From Dasania sp. GY-MA-18 (GTDB lineage: Bacteria; Pseudomonadota; Gammaproteobacteria; Pseudomonadales; Dasaniaceae), in the NCBI RefSeq assembly GCF_024734385.1, contig NZ_JANHAP010000013.1, forward strand, positions 32,500 through 96,499: a stretch of 64,000 nucleotides of DNA, written 5' to 3'. A program made the translations under genes and the position numbers. Under the pieces are notes generated by a model. It was not told the origin of the DNA and ran no database searches. It saw only the letters and a program-made list of their open reading frames with translations. How positions within the stretch are numbered: the first letter of the stretch is position 1; every line of letters starts with the position of its first letter. Shown here piece after piece: positions 9,223 to 17,294 of this stretch.

Positions 9223-10530
9223 ATGGTAGACGAAAATTCCAATCCGCTAGGTTTAGATGCCAGCATAGCGGCTGAAATAGGCAAGGTGCAGCAGCTAAAC
9301 TTGCAGCTTTTGGCGCAGCAGTTTAATGAGCTATGGGGCCATGGCCGCAATATTATCTTATGTTGGTGTGCGGTGGAGGCTGGCATAGAGGTTTTGGTAG
9401 TACCTCATTATTTTTTAAGTGATTTTACCGAAAGCCTGAATGATTGTTCGCCGGTAGATAGATTAGATGCTCTTAATGGCCGCTTTATACGCCAGTTAAT
9501 TTCCGGCGGCCGGCAGCTAAGTGTAGAAGATTTACACGGCACCGCTAAACGTTTTGACTTAGAAATACAAACCTTAGAATTACCGGTACCGGTGACAAAA
9601 AAGCTGGCCGTGTGCAAAGCCATTGATCAGCTGGTACAGCGCTATAGCCTCAATTATGTTAAAAACCGTGGTGTGCTGTTATTTGATATTTGTGATTTTT
9701 CTCGGGCTACTTCCTTTGAGCAAATCAGCCAGCTCAGCAGCCTGTCCTATTCTTTAAACTCGGCGAGAGTAAAGCTGCTTAGCACGGGGGTGGAGGTAAA
9801 CTTTTCCCGCACCACAACGGGTGACGGTTATTATATTTGGAACCAGGATACCAAACCTCAGGGCAATGCCGATCTATTTTATTTTATGTTGCTAGTGCTG
9901 GCCGATAACGCCTTAGCGCGCCGTAAAATGCAGCAAAAAAATAAAGGCCGCAGGGTCAACGCCAACAATGTGCCGTTGCTGCGCACGGGCTTTCACATAG
10001 GCAGCCACTATGAGTTCTACCAAACCGAATCGGGTAACGGGGCGGTGGATAGTTTTATTGTTGGCGATGTCACTATAGAGCTGGCCCGTATGTTAGAGCT
10101 GGCTCAGCCCGGGCAAATTTTTATAGGTGATATAGATACCTGGTTGCCCACCTCCAGGAGCGAGGGCGCCTACTTGGTTACCGTCGATAGCCAAAACTTT
10201 GTGGATCGCGTCAGTCGCCGCACCAGCCCCTTAAACGGCTTGGAGCTTTCCGGTGAAAAAATCAGTGATATACACTGTTACTTAACCGGTGAAACTGGCG
10301 CCAGTGCCGGCCGCAGCGTACGCCGTTTTAAGGTCACCGATAAGCATGGTTACAGCCGCAACGTCTATAATTTACGCATTAATATTCGAACCTGTGACGG
10401 GCGTCCACTCCTACTAGGCCTGTCAGATAGTAATCTACCCAAACGCCAATACGATGGAGTAACCGCTATCGCCGATAGTGAACGCGTATTAAAGCGGTTA
10501 TCGCCCAGCATAGCGGTGGCCGACGACTAA
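9223..10530 (+). CDS. class III nucleotidyl cyclase-like protein, atypical active site
   Basis: A 435-residue soluble protein. Residues about 148-305 look like a class III adenylate/guanylate cyclase homology domain: VLLFDICDFSRAT supplies the first metal Asp (Asp155), TTTGDGYYIW the second (Asp201), and TGFHIGSHYEF plus FIVGDVTIELARMLELAQPGQ match the later blocks. The transition-state Asn normally in VNxAAR aligns with Ile285 here, whereas the following Arg (Arg289) is kept, so activity may be altered or lost. The N-terminal 145 residues have no domain I recognise. It is followed 22 bases later by a phosphodiesterase-like gene, which fits a paired make-and-break module. Confidence 0.7.
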   Translation: MVDENSNPLGLDASIAAEIGKVQQLNLQLLAQQFNELWGHGRNIILCWCAVEAGIEVLVVPHYFLSDFTESLNDCSPVDRLDALNGRFIRQLISGGRQLSVEDLHGTAKRFDLEIQTLELPVPVTKKLAVCKAIDQLVQRYSLNYVKNRGVLLFDICDFSRATSFEQISQLSSLSYSLNSARVKLLSTGVEVNFSRTTTGDGYYIWNQDTKPQGNADLFYFMLLVLADNALARRKMQQKNKGRRVNANNVPLLRTGFHIGSHYEFYQTESGNGAVDSFIVGDVTIELARMLELAQPGQIFIGDIDTWLPTSRSEGAYLVTVDSQNFVDRVSRRTSPLNGLELSGEKISDIHCYLTGETGASAGRSVRRFKVTDKHGYSRNVYNLRINIRTCDGRPLLLGLSDSNLPKRQYDGVTAIADSERVLKRLSPSIAVADD

Positions 10531-10552
10531 ATATGGAAAAGCCGGGGGGAAG

Positions 10553-11485
10553 ATGGCAGGCTGCGCTCAACAAGTCACTATGGATGTGACCGGAACCGTA
10601 AATGTCAGCGATGCACAGGCTGTGTGCAATGCTGTGATGGGGATTTTGACGGTCCGTTATCCCGGTTATGACTTCACTATTATTAGCACTCTCTATAAAG
10701 ACTTTGCCGCGCTGTATAGCGGTAATTACCCCGGCTACATAGCCTGCGAGACCCCCTATCACGATGTGCAGCATGTGCTAGATGTAAGCCTGGCTATGGC
10801 GCGCTTATTGGATGGCTACGATAAAAGCCACAGCTCTGAGCAACAGTTAGGCCCCGAGTTGGCGGTGCTGGGTATGGCCGTGGCGCTGTTTCACGACTCG
10901 GGCTATATACGCAGCAGCGATGATAAAACCACTAGTCACGGGGCCGAGTACACCAAAACCCATGTAAGCCGCAGCGCTGCCTTTATGGCCCATTATTTTC
11001 CTCTAGTGGCTATGGCGCAGTGGGTGAAGATTGCCGAAAAGCTGGTGCACTTTACCGGTTACGAGTTACCGCCCGAGTCCATCACTTTGGCCAACCCCAA
11101 GCATCGAGTACTGGGGGCGATGATAGGCACTGCCGATGTGGTGGCACAAATGGCAGATGCGGCTTACCTCAATAAATGCCGTGACCGTTTGTACCCAGAA
11201 TTTGAGCTAGGGGGCATGTTAAAACAGCGCATGGCCGATGGCAGCGAGCAAGTCATATACAGCTCGGCAGAAGATTTATTGGCCAAGACCCCAGGCTTTA
11301 TTAAAACCACAATTACTGAGCGTTTAGACGGCCACTTTCAGGGTTTATACCGCTACGTGGAGGCGCACTTTGGCGGTACTAATAAATATATGGAAGCTTT
11401 AGAAAATAACTGTAAACATTTAGAATCGCTGCTGGCAAAAAACGACCCCGAATTACTTAAGCAAACCCTACATCGTCCCGAGTAA
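10553..11485 (+). CDS. HD-domain protein resembling cyclic nucleotide phosphodiesterases
   Basis: A 310-residue soluble protein. PYHDVQHVLDV at residues 69-79 closely resembles the PYHNxxHAxDV signature of class I 3',5'-cyclic nucleotide phosphodiesterases. Further metal ligands are LFHDSGY (His114, Asp115) and GTADVVAQMAD (Asp around 195). A generic HD hydrolase is the alternative. The ATG at 10553 directly follows a GGGGGAAG ribosome-binding site overlapping the short gap after the cyclase-like gene. rsmJ begins five bases downstream, so the three genes are probably cotranscribed. Confidence 0.75.
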   Translation: MAGCAQQVTMDVTGTVNVSDAQAVCNAVMGILTVRYPGYDFTIISTLYKDFAALYSGNYPGYIACETPYHDVQHVLDVSLAMARLLDGYDKSHSSEQQLGPELAVLGMAVALFHDSGYIRSSDDKTTSHGAEYTKTHVSRSAAFMAHYFPLVAMAQWVKIAEKLVHFTGYELPPESITLANPKHRVLGAMIGTADVVAQMADAAYLNKCRDRLYPEFELGGMLKQRMADGSEQVIYSSAEDLLAKTPGFIKTTITERLDGHFQGLYRYVEAHFGGTNKYMEALENNCKHLESLLAKNDPELLKQTLHRPE

Positions 11486-11490
11486 ACCCT

Positions 11491-12276
11491 ATGCCCTGTT
11501 CCAAGCTTGTTGTGCTGCTGGATGATCATCACCAGCCGCAACTGCATACGCTGGCCCAACAATTACAGTTGCCCTTATTAAATGCCGATGACTTAGCCTG
11601 CAGCCAGGCTGAATATGGTTTAGGTTTTTTTCAGCAGGCGCTAGGGGTAAAAGAGTTAGCCAGCAAAGCTGGGCCAGTATGCGTCGACTTTGTGACTGGC
11701 ACTGCCGCGCATCGGCGCAATATGGGTGGCGGCGAGCTTATTGTGAAAGCCATGGGAGGCAGTAAACAGCAGCGACCCAGTGTGTTAGATGTAACGGCGG
11801 GCTTAGGCCGCGATAGCTTTGTGTTGGCTAGCTGGGGTTTTAGCGTGCAAATGTTAGAGCGCTCCCCGGTAGTGGCTAGTTTATTAGCCGATGGCCTGCT
11901 GCGAGCCAGCCAGTGCGAAGATAGAGAGGTGCAGGAAATCGCTAGCCGCATGCGGCTATGGCAGGGCGAGGCACAGGAATACTTGGCGCAAATTGGCGAT
12001 AGCATCGCCCCCGATATAATCTACCTAGACCCTATGTTCCCGCCCTCTAAAAAATCTGCGCTGGTTAAAAAAGATATGCGCGCATTTCACGCCATAGTTG
12101 GCAAAGAGCAAGATGCCAGTGAGCTATTAGCCGCCGCGAGAGCCAAGGCTAGGCATAGGGTAGTGGTGAAACGGCCAAAAAAATCTGCTTTTTTGGCGGA
12201 GCAAAAGCCCAGCTTCAGTTTGGCCGGTAAAGCGGTAAGATTTGATGTTTACAGCCTGCGGGCCTTTGCCAAATAA
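11491..12276 (+). CDS. rsmJ: 16S rRNA (guanine(1516)-N(2))-methyltransferase
   Basis: RsmJ (YhiQ) methylates G1516 of 16S rRNA using S-adenosylmethionine. The 261-residue sequence shows the family features: VDFVTGTAAHRRNMGGGELIVKA, the SAM-binding motif I VLDVTAGLGRDSFVLA, and the catalytic/substrate loop YLDPMFPPSKKSALVKKDMR. The C-terminal VVVKRPKKSAFL is also characteristic. It lies five bases after the HD-domain gene and is followed by a strong terminator. Confidence 0.95.
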   Translation: MPCSKLVVLLDDHHQPQLHTLAQQLQLPLLNADDLACSQAEYGLGFFQQALGVKELASKAGPVCVDFVTGTAAHRRNMGGGELIVKAMGGSKQQRPSVLDVTAGLGRDSFVLASWGFSVQMLERSPVVASLLADGLLRASQCEDREVQEIASRMRLWQGEAQEYLAQIGDSIAPDIIYLDPMFPPSKKSALVKKDMRAFHAIVGKEQDASELLAAARAKARHRVVVKRPKKSAFLAEQKPSFSLAGKAVRFDVYSLRAFAK

Positions 12277-12301
12277 GCACAGTGGCAAAGTCATCAGGCA
12301 T

Positions 12302-12332
12302 AAAAAAGCCCGCTAGCAGCGGGCTTTTTTAT
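12302..12332. terminator. bidirectional Rho-independent terminator
   Basis: A hairpin with arms GCCCGCT and AGCGGGC around a three-base loop is flanked by A6 on the left and T6 on the right. It can therefore stop both rsmJ (plus) and the convergent algP-like gene (minus). Confidence 0.85.
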
Positions 12333-12345
12333 TAGCGCGGGCTAA

Positions 12346-13110
12346 TTAAGCTTTTTTGGCTTTCTTAGCAGCTGGCTTTTTAGCGGCTTTTTTAGCAGCA
12401 GGCTTCTTGGCAGCTTTAGGGGCTGCTTTTTTAGCGGCAGGCTTTTTGGCAGCTTTTTTGGCTTTCGCTTTTTCTTTAGCAGCGGCTTTTTTGGCAGCAG
12501 CTTTAGCTTTAGCGGCCGCTTTTTTGGCCTTTTCTTTCTCTTTGGCGGCAGCTTTCTTAGCAGCGGCTTTGGCTTTAGCAGCTTTAGCTTTAGCAGCTAG
12601 CTTAGCTTTGGCAGCAGCTTTTTTAGCTCTTTCTTTTTCTTTGGCAGCGGCTTTTTTAGCAGCTATTTTAGCTTTGGCAGCAGCTTTCTTGGCTTTAGCA
12701 GCTTCCTTCTTAGCAAGCGCTTTTTTAGCAGCAGCTTCAGTTTTGGCTTCAGCAGCAGCAGCTTTCAGGGCCGCTTTGGCAGCAGCAACTTCAGCTTTAA
12801 GGGCGCTGGCAGTGTCTTTAGCCGCTTTTTCAGCAGCTTTAGCTTTGGCCGCAGCAGCTTTAGCCTTGGCAACGGCAGCTTTAGTAGCAGCAGTTTTTTT
12901 GGCTTTGGCTTTAGCTTGAGCAGCAGCTAATTTTTTAGCAGCAGCAGCACTGGCTGTTTTGGCTTTAGCAGCGTCTTTAGCAGCTTTAGTTGCCGCTTTT
13001 TCAGCATTAGCAGCTTGAGCAGTGCGGGCTTTCTCTAGCTTAGCTTTTAACTGAGCGATTTCTTTTTCTATTTCAACAACAGGGTTTGCAGCTTTTTTTG
13101 CAGCGGCCAT
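12346..13110 (-). CDS. Lys/Ala-rich histone H1-like protein, AlgP-like
   Basis: A 254-residue protein made almost only of Ala and Lys. After a short start (MAAAKKAANPVVEIEKEIAQL, then a heptad-like helix) come degenerate tandem units of the KAAAKKAAAKEK type and a tail of KPAAKKA repeats. This matches AlgP/AlgR3 of Pseudomonas, a histone H1-like DNA-binding protein linked there to alginate gene control. Binding to DNA by the PAAKK tail is inferred from composition. The repeat-rich coding sequence is prone to length changes between strains. A long open frame on the opposite strand is a by-product of the GC-triplet periodicity. Confidence 0.85.
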   Translation of the reverse strand: MAAAKKAANPVVEIEKEIAQLKAKLEKARTAQAANAEKAATKAAKDAAKAKTASAAAAKKLAAAQAKAKAKKTAATKAAVAKAKAAAAKAKAAEKAAKDTASALKAEVAAAKAALKAAAAEAKTEAAAKKALAKKEAAKAKKAAAKAKIAAKKAAAKEKERAKKAAAKAKLAAKAKAAKAKAAAKKAAAKEKEKAKKAAAKAKAAAKKAAAKEKAKAKKAAKKPAAKKAAPKAAKKPAAKKAAKKPAAKKAKKA

Positions 13111-13409
13111 AGTTTTGTCCTTACGTTCATTAAAAAATTAATTATAAAGGTTCAAAAGGTTTGTTTAAAAAACCAGCGAATTATACGCGGCTTTTTGCGT
13201 GAGGAAAGTGAAAATAGAAAATAAGTGGTGGAAATTAAACAAATAGGCATTATTTTTTTGATCTTTTGTAAAATAAATCGGCATTTATCCCCTTGCGATG
13301 CTTTTTGCTGAGAAATGTTACCTCAACCTTGCGGGCTGGGGTGTTTGTGGCCCATACTTTTTTACCGCACTAAGCCATAGTGTTTTGAACTAAAAAAAGA
13401 GTGGAAGAT
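13111..13409. other. divergent intergenic region
   Basis: About 300 bases separate the minus-strand algP-like gene from the plus-strand DUF1244 gene, so promoters for both should lie here. It is A/T-rich near 13130-13280. I see no strong inverted repeat or small ORF that I would defend. Confidence 0.4.
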
Positions 13410-13703
13410 ATGGAAAAGAAGACCCAAACAGAAATAGAGGCGGCGGTTTTTCGTCGCTTATTGGCCCATTTTGACAGCCGTAAAGATGTACAAAATATCG
13501 ATTTAATGAATTTGGCGGGCTTTTGCCGTAATTGCTTGTCGAAGTGGTATGTGGCCGAGGCGGACGAGCGCCAACAAGCAATAAACTACGAGCAGGCGCG
13601 GGAGATTGTTTACGGCATGCCCTATGACGAGTGGAAAGAGAAATATCAATTAGAGTCCACCCCAGAGCAATTGGCTGCGTTTAATGCCAATAAGAAAAAA
13701 TAA
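13410..13703 (+). CDS. DUF1244 family protein
   Basis: A 97-residue protein of the DUF1244 family of unknown function. FRRLLAHFDSRKDVQNIDLMNLAGFCRNCLSKWY and EIVYGMPYDEWKEKYQ are conserved features of the family. The two Cys in GFCRNCLSKW could form a metal site, but that is conjecture. An in-frame GTG at 13401 is an alternative start; the ATG at 13410 is preferred as the usual family beginning. It is monocistronic and convergent with the next gene. Confidence 0.82.
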   Translation: MEKKTQTEIEAAVFRRLLAHFDSRKDVQNIDLMNLAGFCRNCLSKWYVAEADERQQAINYEQAREIVYGMPYDEWKEKYQLESTPEQLAAFNANKKK

Positions 13704-13733
13704 CCGGGTTTAACTCATGTTGGCCAGCCCGTT

Positions 13734-14138
13734 TTATAACAGGCTGCCATGTGGCAAAAAGCGGTTATTACTATTGGCTTTAATCCATAGGCTTAGCTCT
13801 TTATTAATGCCTGTGCCTCGTTGTTTTAAGATCTTTCCTAGGGCTATAACTGGCGATTGATCGCCGGCATCCCAGCCGGGCAGTTGCTCGGCTTTGGTAA
13901 AAAACTTCATTAAAGCGATTATTTCAGCATCACTCAGCTCTTGTACATGGGGCTGCCAGAATGCCAGGTTTTGACGCATTAGCAGTGCATAGTCGGCCTG
14001 TTCCTGCGCTGATAGTTGTTGGCTTAAATCATCCAGCTGCTGTTGCTCAGTTAGGGCGATAAAACTCTGTAATAGTTGCTCGCTCATGGTTATGGATTGT
14101 GATGCTGCTGGGTCTGCTGACCAGGTGCCTATACTCAT
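13734..14138 (-). CDS. conserved hypothetical protein next to dinB
   Basis: A 134-residue, mostly helical cytoplasmic protein that I do not recognise with certainty. The composition (Gln/Leu-rich helices, then the motif EIIALMKFFTKAEQLPGW and a C-terminal NNRFLPHGSLL) looks like a real, conserved soluble protein rather than a chance frame. An internal ATG at 14087 would remove 17 weakly coding residues and is a plausible alternative start. It is divergent from dinB, so its promoter region may overlap the LexA site upstream of dinB and it could share SOS control; that is speculative. Confidence 0.6.
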   Translation of the reverse strand: MSIGTWSADPAASQSITMSEQLLQSFIALTEQQQLDDLSQQLSAQEQADYALLMRQNLAFWQPHVQELSDAEIIALMKFFTKAEQLPGWDAGDQSPVIALGKILKQRGTGINKELSLWIKANSNNRFLPHGSLL

Positions 14139-14227
14139 ACTGCGTGCCTAAGGTAAATTGCTTTCTTTTATTATAGTGCGGTTGTGGGCAAATTATACGG
14201 CTTTGTTTTTTATTTGGGCGGTGTATA

Positions 14228-14243
14228 CTGTTTTTACATACAG
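14228..14243. promoter_or_regulatory. LexA (SOS) box upstream of dinB
   Basis: The sequence fits CTG-N10-CAG exactly, with the A/T-rich spacer and flanking TA typical of gammaproteobacterial LexA operators. It ends 15 bases before the chosen dinB start, where it would block transcription until SOS induction. Confidence 0.85.
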
Positions 14244-14258
14244 TTAATTGCTTTTAAA

Positions 14259-15368
14259 ATGTTAAATTCTGCTACCGAAACGTCGTTGCGAAAAATTATT
14301 CACTGCGATTGTGATTGTTTTTTTGCCGCTATAGAAATGCGCGATGACCCTTTGTTGCGGGGCCGGCCTATGGCTGTGGGTGGTAGTAGCGATAAGCGCG
14401 GGGTGATTTCTACCTGTAATTACGAAGCCAGGGCTTATGGTGTGCACTCAGCCATGGCTACTGCCCATGCCAAAAAATTGTGCCCAGATTTACTGGTAGT
14501 GCCTCATAATATGGCCAAATACCGGCTGGCTGCTCAGCAGATACGTGATATTTTTTATGACTATACCGATGCGGTGGAGCCGGTCTCTTTAGATGAGGCT
14601 TACTTGGATGTGAGTGCCAGCAGCGCCTGCCAAGGCAGTGCAACGTTAATCGCTAAAGAGATTATGGCCAGGGTACATGCCGAGGTGGGTATTACACTTT
14701 CGGCGGGAGTTGCGGGTAATAAATTCTTGGCAAAAATTGGCAGTGATTGGAATAAACCCAATGGCCTATGTGTGATCTTACCGCAGCAAGTTGCCGATTT
14801 TGTGGTGGAGTTACCGGTGGCCAAAATCAACGGCGTGGGCAAGGTGACTGCTGAAAAATTGCAGCGCTTAGGAGTGCAGCGCTGTGGTGATTTACAAGCT
14901 TATACGGTGTTTGAATTGGTGGAGTTATTTGGCGCTTTTGGCCAGCGTTTGTATAAATTATGCCGCGGCGAGGATGATAGGCCGGTCAAGGTCAGCCGTC
15001 AGCGCAAATCCTTGAGTGTAGAGCACACCTACCCAGAAGATAAAGACAGCTTGTCGCAATGCTTGCAGCAATTACCGGCCTTGTTTGCCCAGCTTAATCA
15101 GCGTTTGGAGGGTTTAGAGGGCAGTTATCTGGTGACTAAGCAGTTTGTAAAATTTAAATTTTCTGACTTTCAAACCACCACCGTAGAGTGCGTGGTGGCA
15201 GGCAGTATTAGGCTGTCCGTTTACCATGATTTATTTCAGCAAGCCTTTGAGCGAGGGGCTGGGCTGGGGGTGAGGTTGTTGGGCTTGGGGGTACGCTTTC
15301 AAGTTAGCCACGACAGCTACGGTGAGCAACTGCCATTGTTTCCCTATGACTTAACCTTGCATGGCTAG
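14259..15368 (+). CDS. dinB: DNA polymerase IV
   Basis: A Y-family translesion polymerase of 369 residues. The catalytic carboxylates are visible in IIHCDCDCFFAAIE (Asp17) and in PVSLDEAYLDVS; the steric and fingers residues lie in GVISTCNYEARAYGV. A clamp-binding motif QLPLF occurs close to the C-terminus, as in other DinB proteins. An upstream in-frame ATG at 14184 would add a hydrophobic 25-residue tail and place the LexA box inside the gene, so 14259 is chosen. Regulation by LexA is expected from the box at 14228. Confidence 0.95.
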   Translation: MLNSATETSLRKIIHCDCDCFFAAIEMRDDPLLRGRPMAVGGSSDKRGVISTCNYEARAYGVHSAMATAHAKKLCPDLLVVPHNMAKYRLAAQQIRDIFYDYTDAVEPVSLDEAYLDVSASSACQGSATLIAKEIMARVHAEVGITLSAGVAGNKFLAKIGSDWNKPNGLCVILPQQVADFVVELPVAKINGVGKVTAEKLQRLGVQRCGDLQAYTVFELVELFGAFGQRLYKLCRGEDDRPVKVSRQRKSLSVEHTYPEDKDSLSQCLQQLPALFAQLNQRLEGLEGSYLVTKQFVKFKFSDFQTTTVECVVAGSIRLSVYHDLFQQAFERGAGLGVRLLGLGVRFQVSHDSYGEQLPLFPYDLTLHG

Positions 15369-15503
15369 GCTTTTGCTCACCACTAAACTGATAGCTGTTG
15401 CGGGCCTTATTTCGCTATATTTGGCCTTGGCCGGCTGACATGGGTTACACTCACTAGTAATAATCAATGAATGGCAACGATGCGTCACTGTTGAGGGTTT
15501 TTT

Positions 15504-16076
15504 GTGAATAAATTAATAGGTTTAAGCTTATTGGCTGCTGTGTTGTGCCTAGCTGGCTGCGCCAACACGCAAATTGATGCGGGCGATACTGGTCGTTTTA
15601 ATAGTAAACAATACCGTGACTATAGTTGGGCAACGGCCACTATGACACATAAGCAGGGGCGCTCAGAGCGGCTGGTGATATTGGATCATGCACTACGCGA
15701 TGCGGTTAATACCCAGCTAAAGGCCAAAGGTTATCGGTTGGTGGAGCCTGCTGAGGCGCAATTTGTGGTGGATTATCGCTATACCCGCATGGTCAGCGTC
15801 GATCAAGGTGACCCTATGGCCACGCCTAAGGCATTGGAAGGTGCCTGGGATGCCGGGGCAACTATGGGTGACCCCGGCCTACAGCTAGGCTTTGTGCCTG
15901 AGAAAATTAGCGAGTTATTTTTGCGCTTTTCGGTGCGTGATAAGTTTAGTAAAAAAGAATTATGGAGCGGCACAGCGTCAAGAATTATGGATCAATCCTC
16001 TAAGAGTAAGACGCAGATTAATGCCATAGCCGAGAGAGTGGTGAAAAAACTTTTTGCTCAATTTGCTAAGCGCTAA
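15504..16076 (+). CDS. DUF4136 family lipoprotein
   Basis: A 190-residue lipoprotein: the signal peptide MNKLIGLSLLAAVLCLAGC ends in a textbook lipobox, with Cys19 lipidated (GTG start, preceded by GAGG). The mature part fits DUF4136 (KQYRDYSWA near the start; LRFSVRDKFSKKELWSGTASR and INAIAERVVKKLFAQF near the end). No Asp at +2, so outer membrane sorting is likely. The function of the family is not known. It stands alone downstream of dinB. Confidence 0.85.
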   Translation: MNKLIGLSLLAAVLCLAGCANTQIDAGDTGRFNSKQYRDYSWATATMTHKQGRSERLVILDHALRDAVNTQLKAKGYRLVEPAEAQFVVDYRYTRMVSVDQGDPMATPKALEGAWDAGATMGDPGLQLGFVPEKISELFLRFSVRDKFSKKELWSGTASRIMDQSSKSKTQINAIAERVVKKLFAQFAKR

Positions 16077-16124
16077 GCCTTGCACATTAAGACTGTATAG
16101 ATAGCGTAACCATAGATTTAAATT

Positions 16125-16155
16125 AACGGCGTAGCTTACACTACGCCGTTTTGCT
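16125..16155 (+). terminator. terminator-like hairpin between convergent genes
   Basis: Perfect ten-base arms AACGGCGTAG (16125-16134) and CTACGCCGTT (16141-16150) flank a six-base loop, with a short T run after the right arm. It probably ends the DUF4136 gene. The right arm is only a few bases from the stop of the convergent epimerase gene. Confidence 0.65.
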
Positions 16156-17125
16156 ATGTGGCAGAGAGTGGCTGGGGCTTAATAGCCAGCTGTAATTGGC
16201 GGCTTTGCCGAGGGGCTAGCGTGACTATATCTTCACCCACATTGGCGGTTTCTATGCATAGCATCTGTTGGTAATCATCGTCGGCAAAATTGTTTAAGTG
16301 CTGGGCCTTATTGCGCCAAGGGTTCCACACCACCGTGCTGTGGCTGCCGCTGCTATGGATAAGGGTTTGTTGCTGCTGCTCTTTGTCTATAAGGCGTATG
16401 GTGGGCAGCTCTTTTTGTTGCAGCCTGGAGTGTTGATAAATACGATCCGTCTCGCTGCTGATACTGAGCAAGCCCTGCTGAGTTTTGACTTGCTCATTGT
16501 CTAGCTTATCAATATAGCGCTGCTCTTCTAAGCCGCTAACCTGGCAGCGACTAATATCCCCCACGGCATAATAACTGTGCAGAGCACTGCTATAGCTAAA
16601 GGGCTTGCTGCCGGTATTGGTAACGACTAGGTTTAGTTCTAGCTGTTCGCCTACAGTGATGGTCAATTCTAGGCGGCTGGCGTAGGGCCACAGCGCTTGT
16701 TGCTCAGCCGCCAGCTCGTAACTGAGCTTTAATTGTGTTTGGCTACTGCTAACGGGGGTGATGCTGTCTAGCTGCCATAAATTATTACGGGCAAAGCCAT
16801 GGGCGGGGGGCTGGGCTGCAGCATCAAACTGCGCGGTAATAGCTTTGGGGTTTTGCGCCAGCTGACCAAACCAGGGCCAGCTGATGGGTATGCCGCCTCG
16901 CAAGGGCTGGCCCTGCTGGTAGCGATTGCTGCTACTTAGCCATAGGGTTTTACTATGGCCATGGGCTTGGTACTCGGCAACTTGCCCACCCTGTAAAAAT
17001 ATTAGCGCTTTGGCGGCGCTGTTATTAACGGCAACGGCAATTAATTCCTTGTGTAACTCTATGTGTATGCCTTCTATATGGCCAAATTCACTATAGAGGT
17101 GTTGTAGCTGCTGAGCGAGGTTCAT
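16154..17125 (-). CDS. yeaD: D-hexose-6-phosphate mutarotase (glucose-6-phosphate 1-epimerase)
   Basis: A 323-residue member of the aldose-1-epimerase-like superfamily of the YeaD group, which interconverts alpha and beta anomers of hexose 6-phosphates. Conserved stretches include FLQGGQVAEYQAHG, PLRGGIPISWPWFGQ, PPAHGFARNNLWQL (with the catalytic His of the HGF motif), SSALHSYYAVGDI, and VVWNPWRNKAQHLNNFADDDYQQMLCIETAN with the catalytic Glu. It is monocistronic and divergent from rapA. Confidence 0.92.
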   Translation of the reverse strand: MNLAQQLQHLYSEFGHIEGIHIELHKELIAVAVNNSAAKALIFLQGGQVAEYQAHGHSKTLWLSSSNRYQQGQPLRGGIPISWPWFGQLAQNPKAITAQFDAAAQPPAHGFARNNLWQLDSITPVSSSQTQLKLSYELAAEQQALWPYASRLELTITVGEQLELNLVVTNTGSKPFSYSSALHSYYAVGDISRCQVSGLEEQRYIDKLDNEQVKTQQGLLSISSETDRIYQHSRLQQKELPTIRLIDKEQQQQTLIHSSGSHSTVVWNPWRNKAQHLNNFADDDYQQMLCIETANVGEDIVTLAPRQSRQLQLAIKPQPLSAT

Positions 17126-17294
17126 AGCGCTGGTGCTGTCCTTTGACTATTGCAATAGCTGCTAAGCTTAATCGCTATGGCTGAGCTAGGCCAGAGCAGA
17201 ACGCGCTAAGCTAGGCCTTTTACTGCTAAGAACTTGCAAATAGTCGCTAAGGCCTTATCATCCGCGGCCTTTATAGAACAAATAGGAAGCATAC

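Noticed and set aside
12356..12919. Long Ala/Leu-rich open frame antisense to the algP-like gene
   Set aside because: It arises from the GC-triplet periodicity of the Lys/Ala repeats on the other strand and has no ribosome-binding site or family features.
14184..14258. Upstream extension of dinB from an earlier ATG
   Set aside because: The added residues are not part of DinB and the extension would place the LexA box inside the gene.
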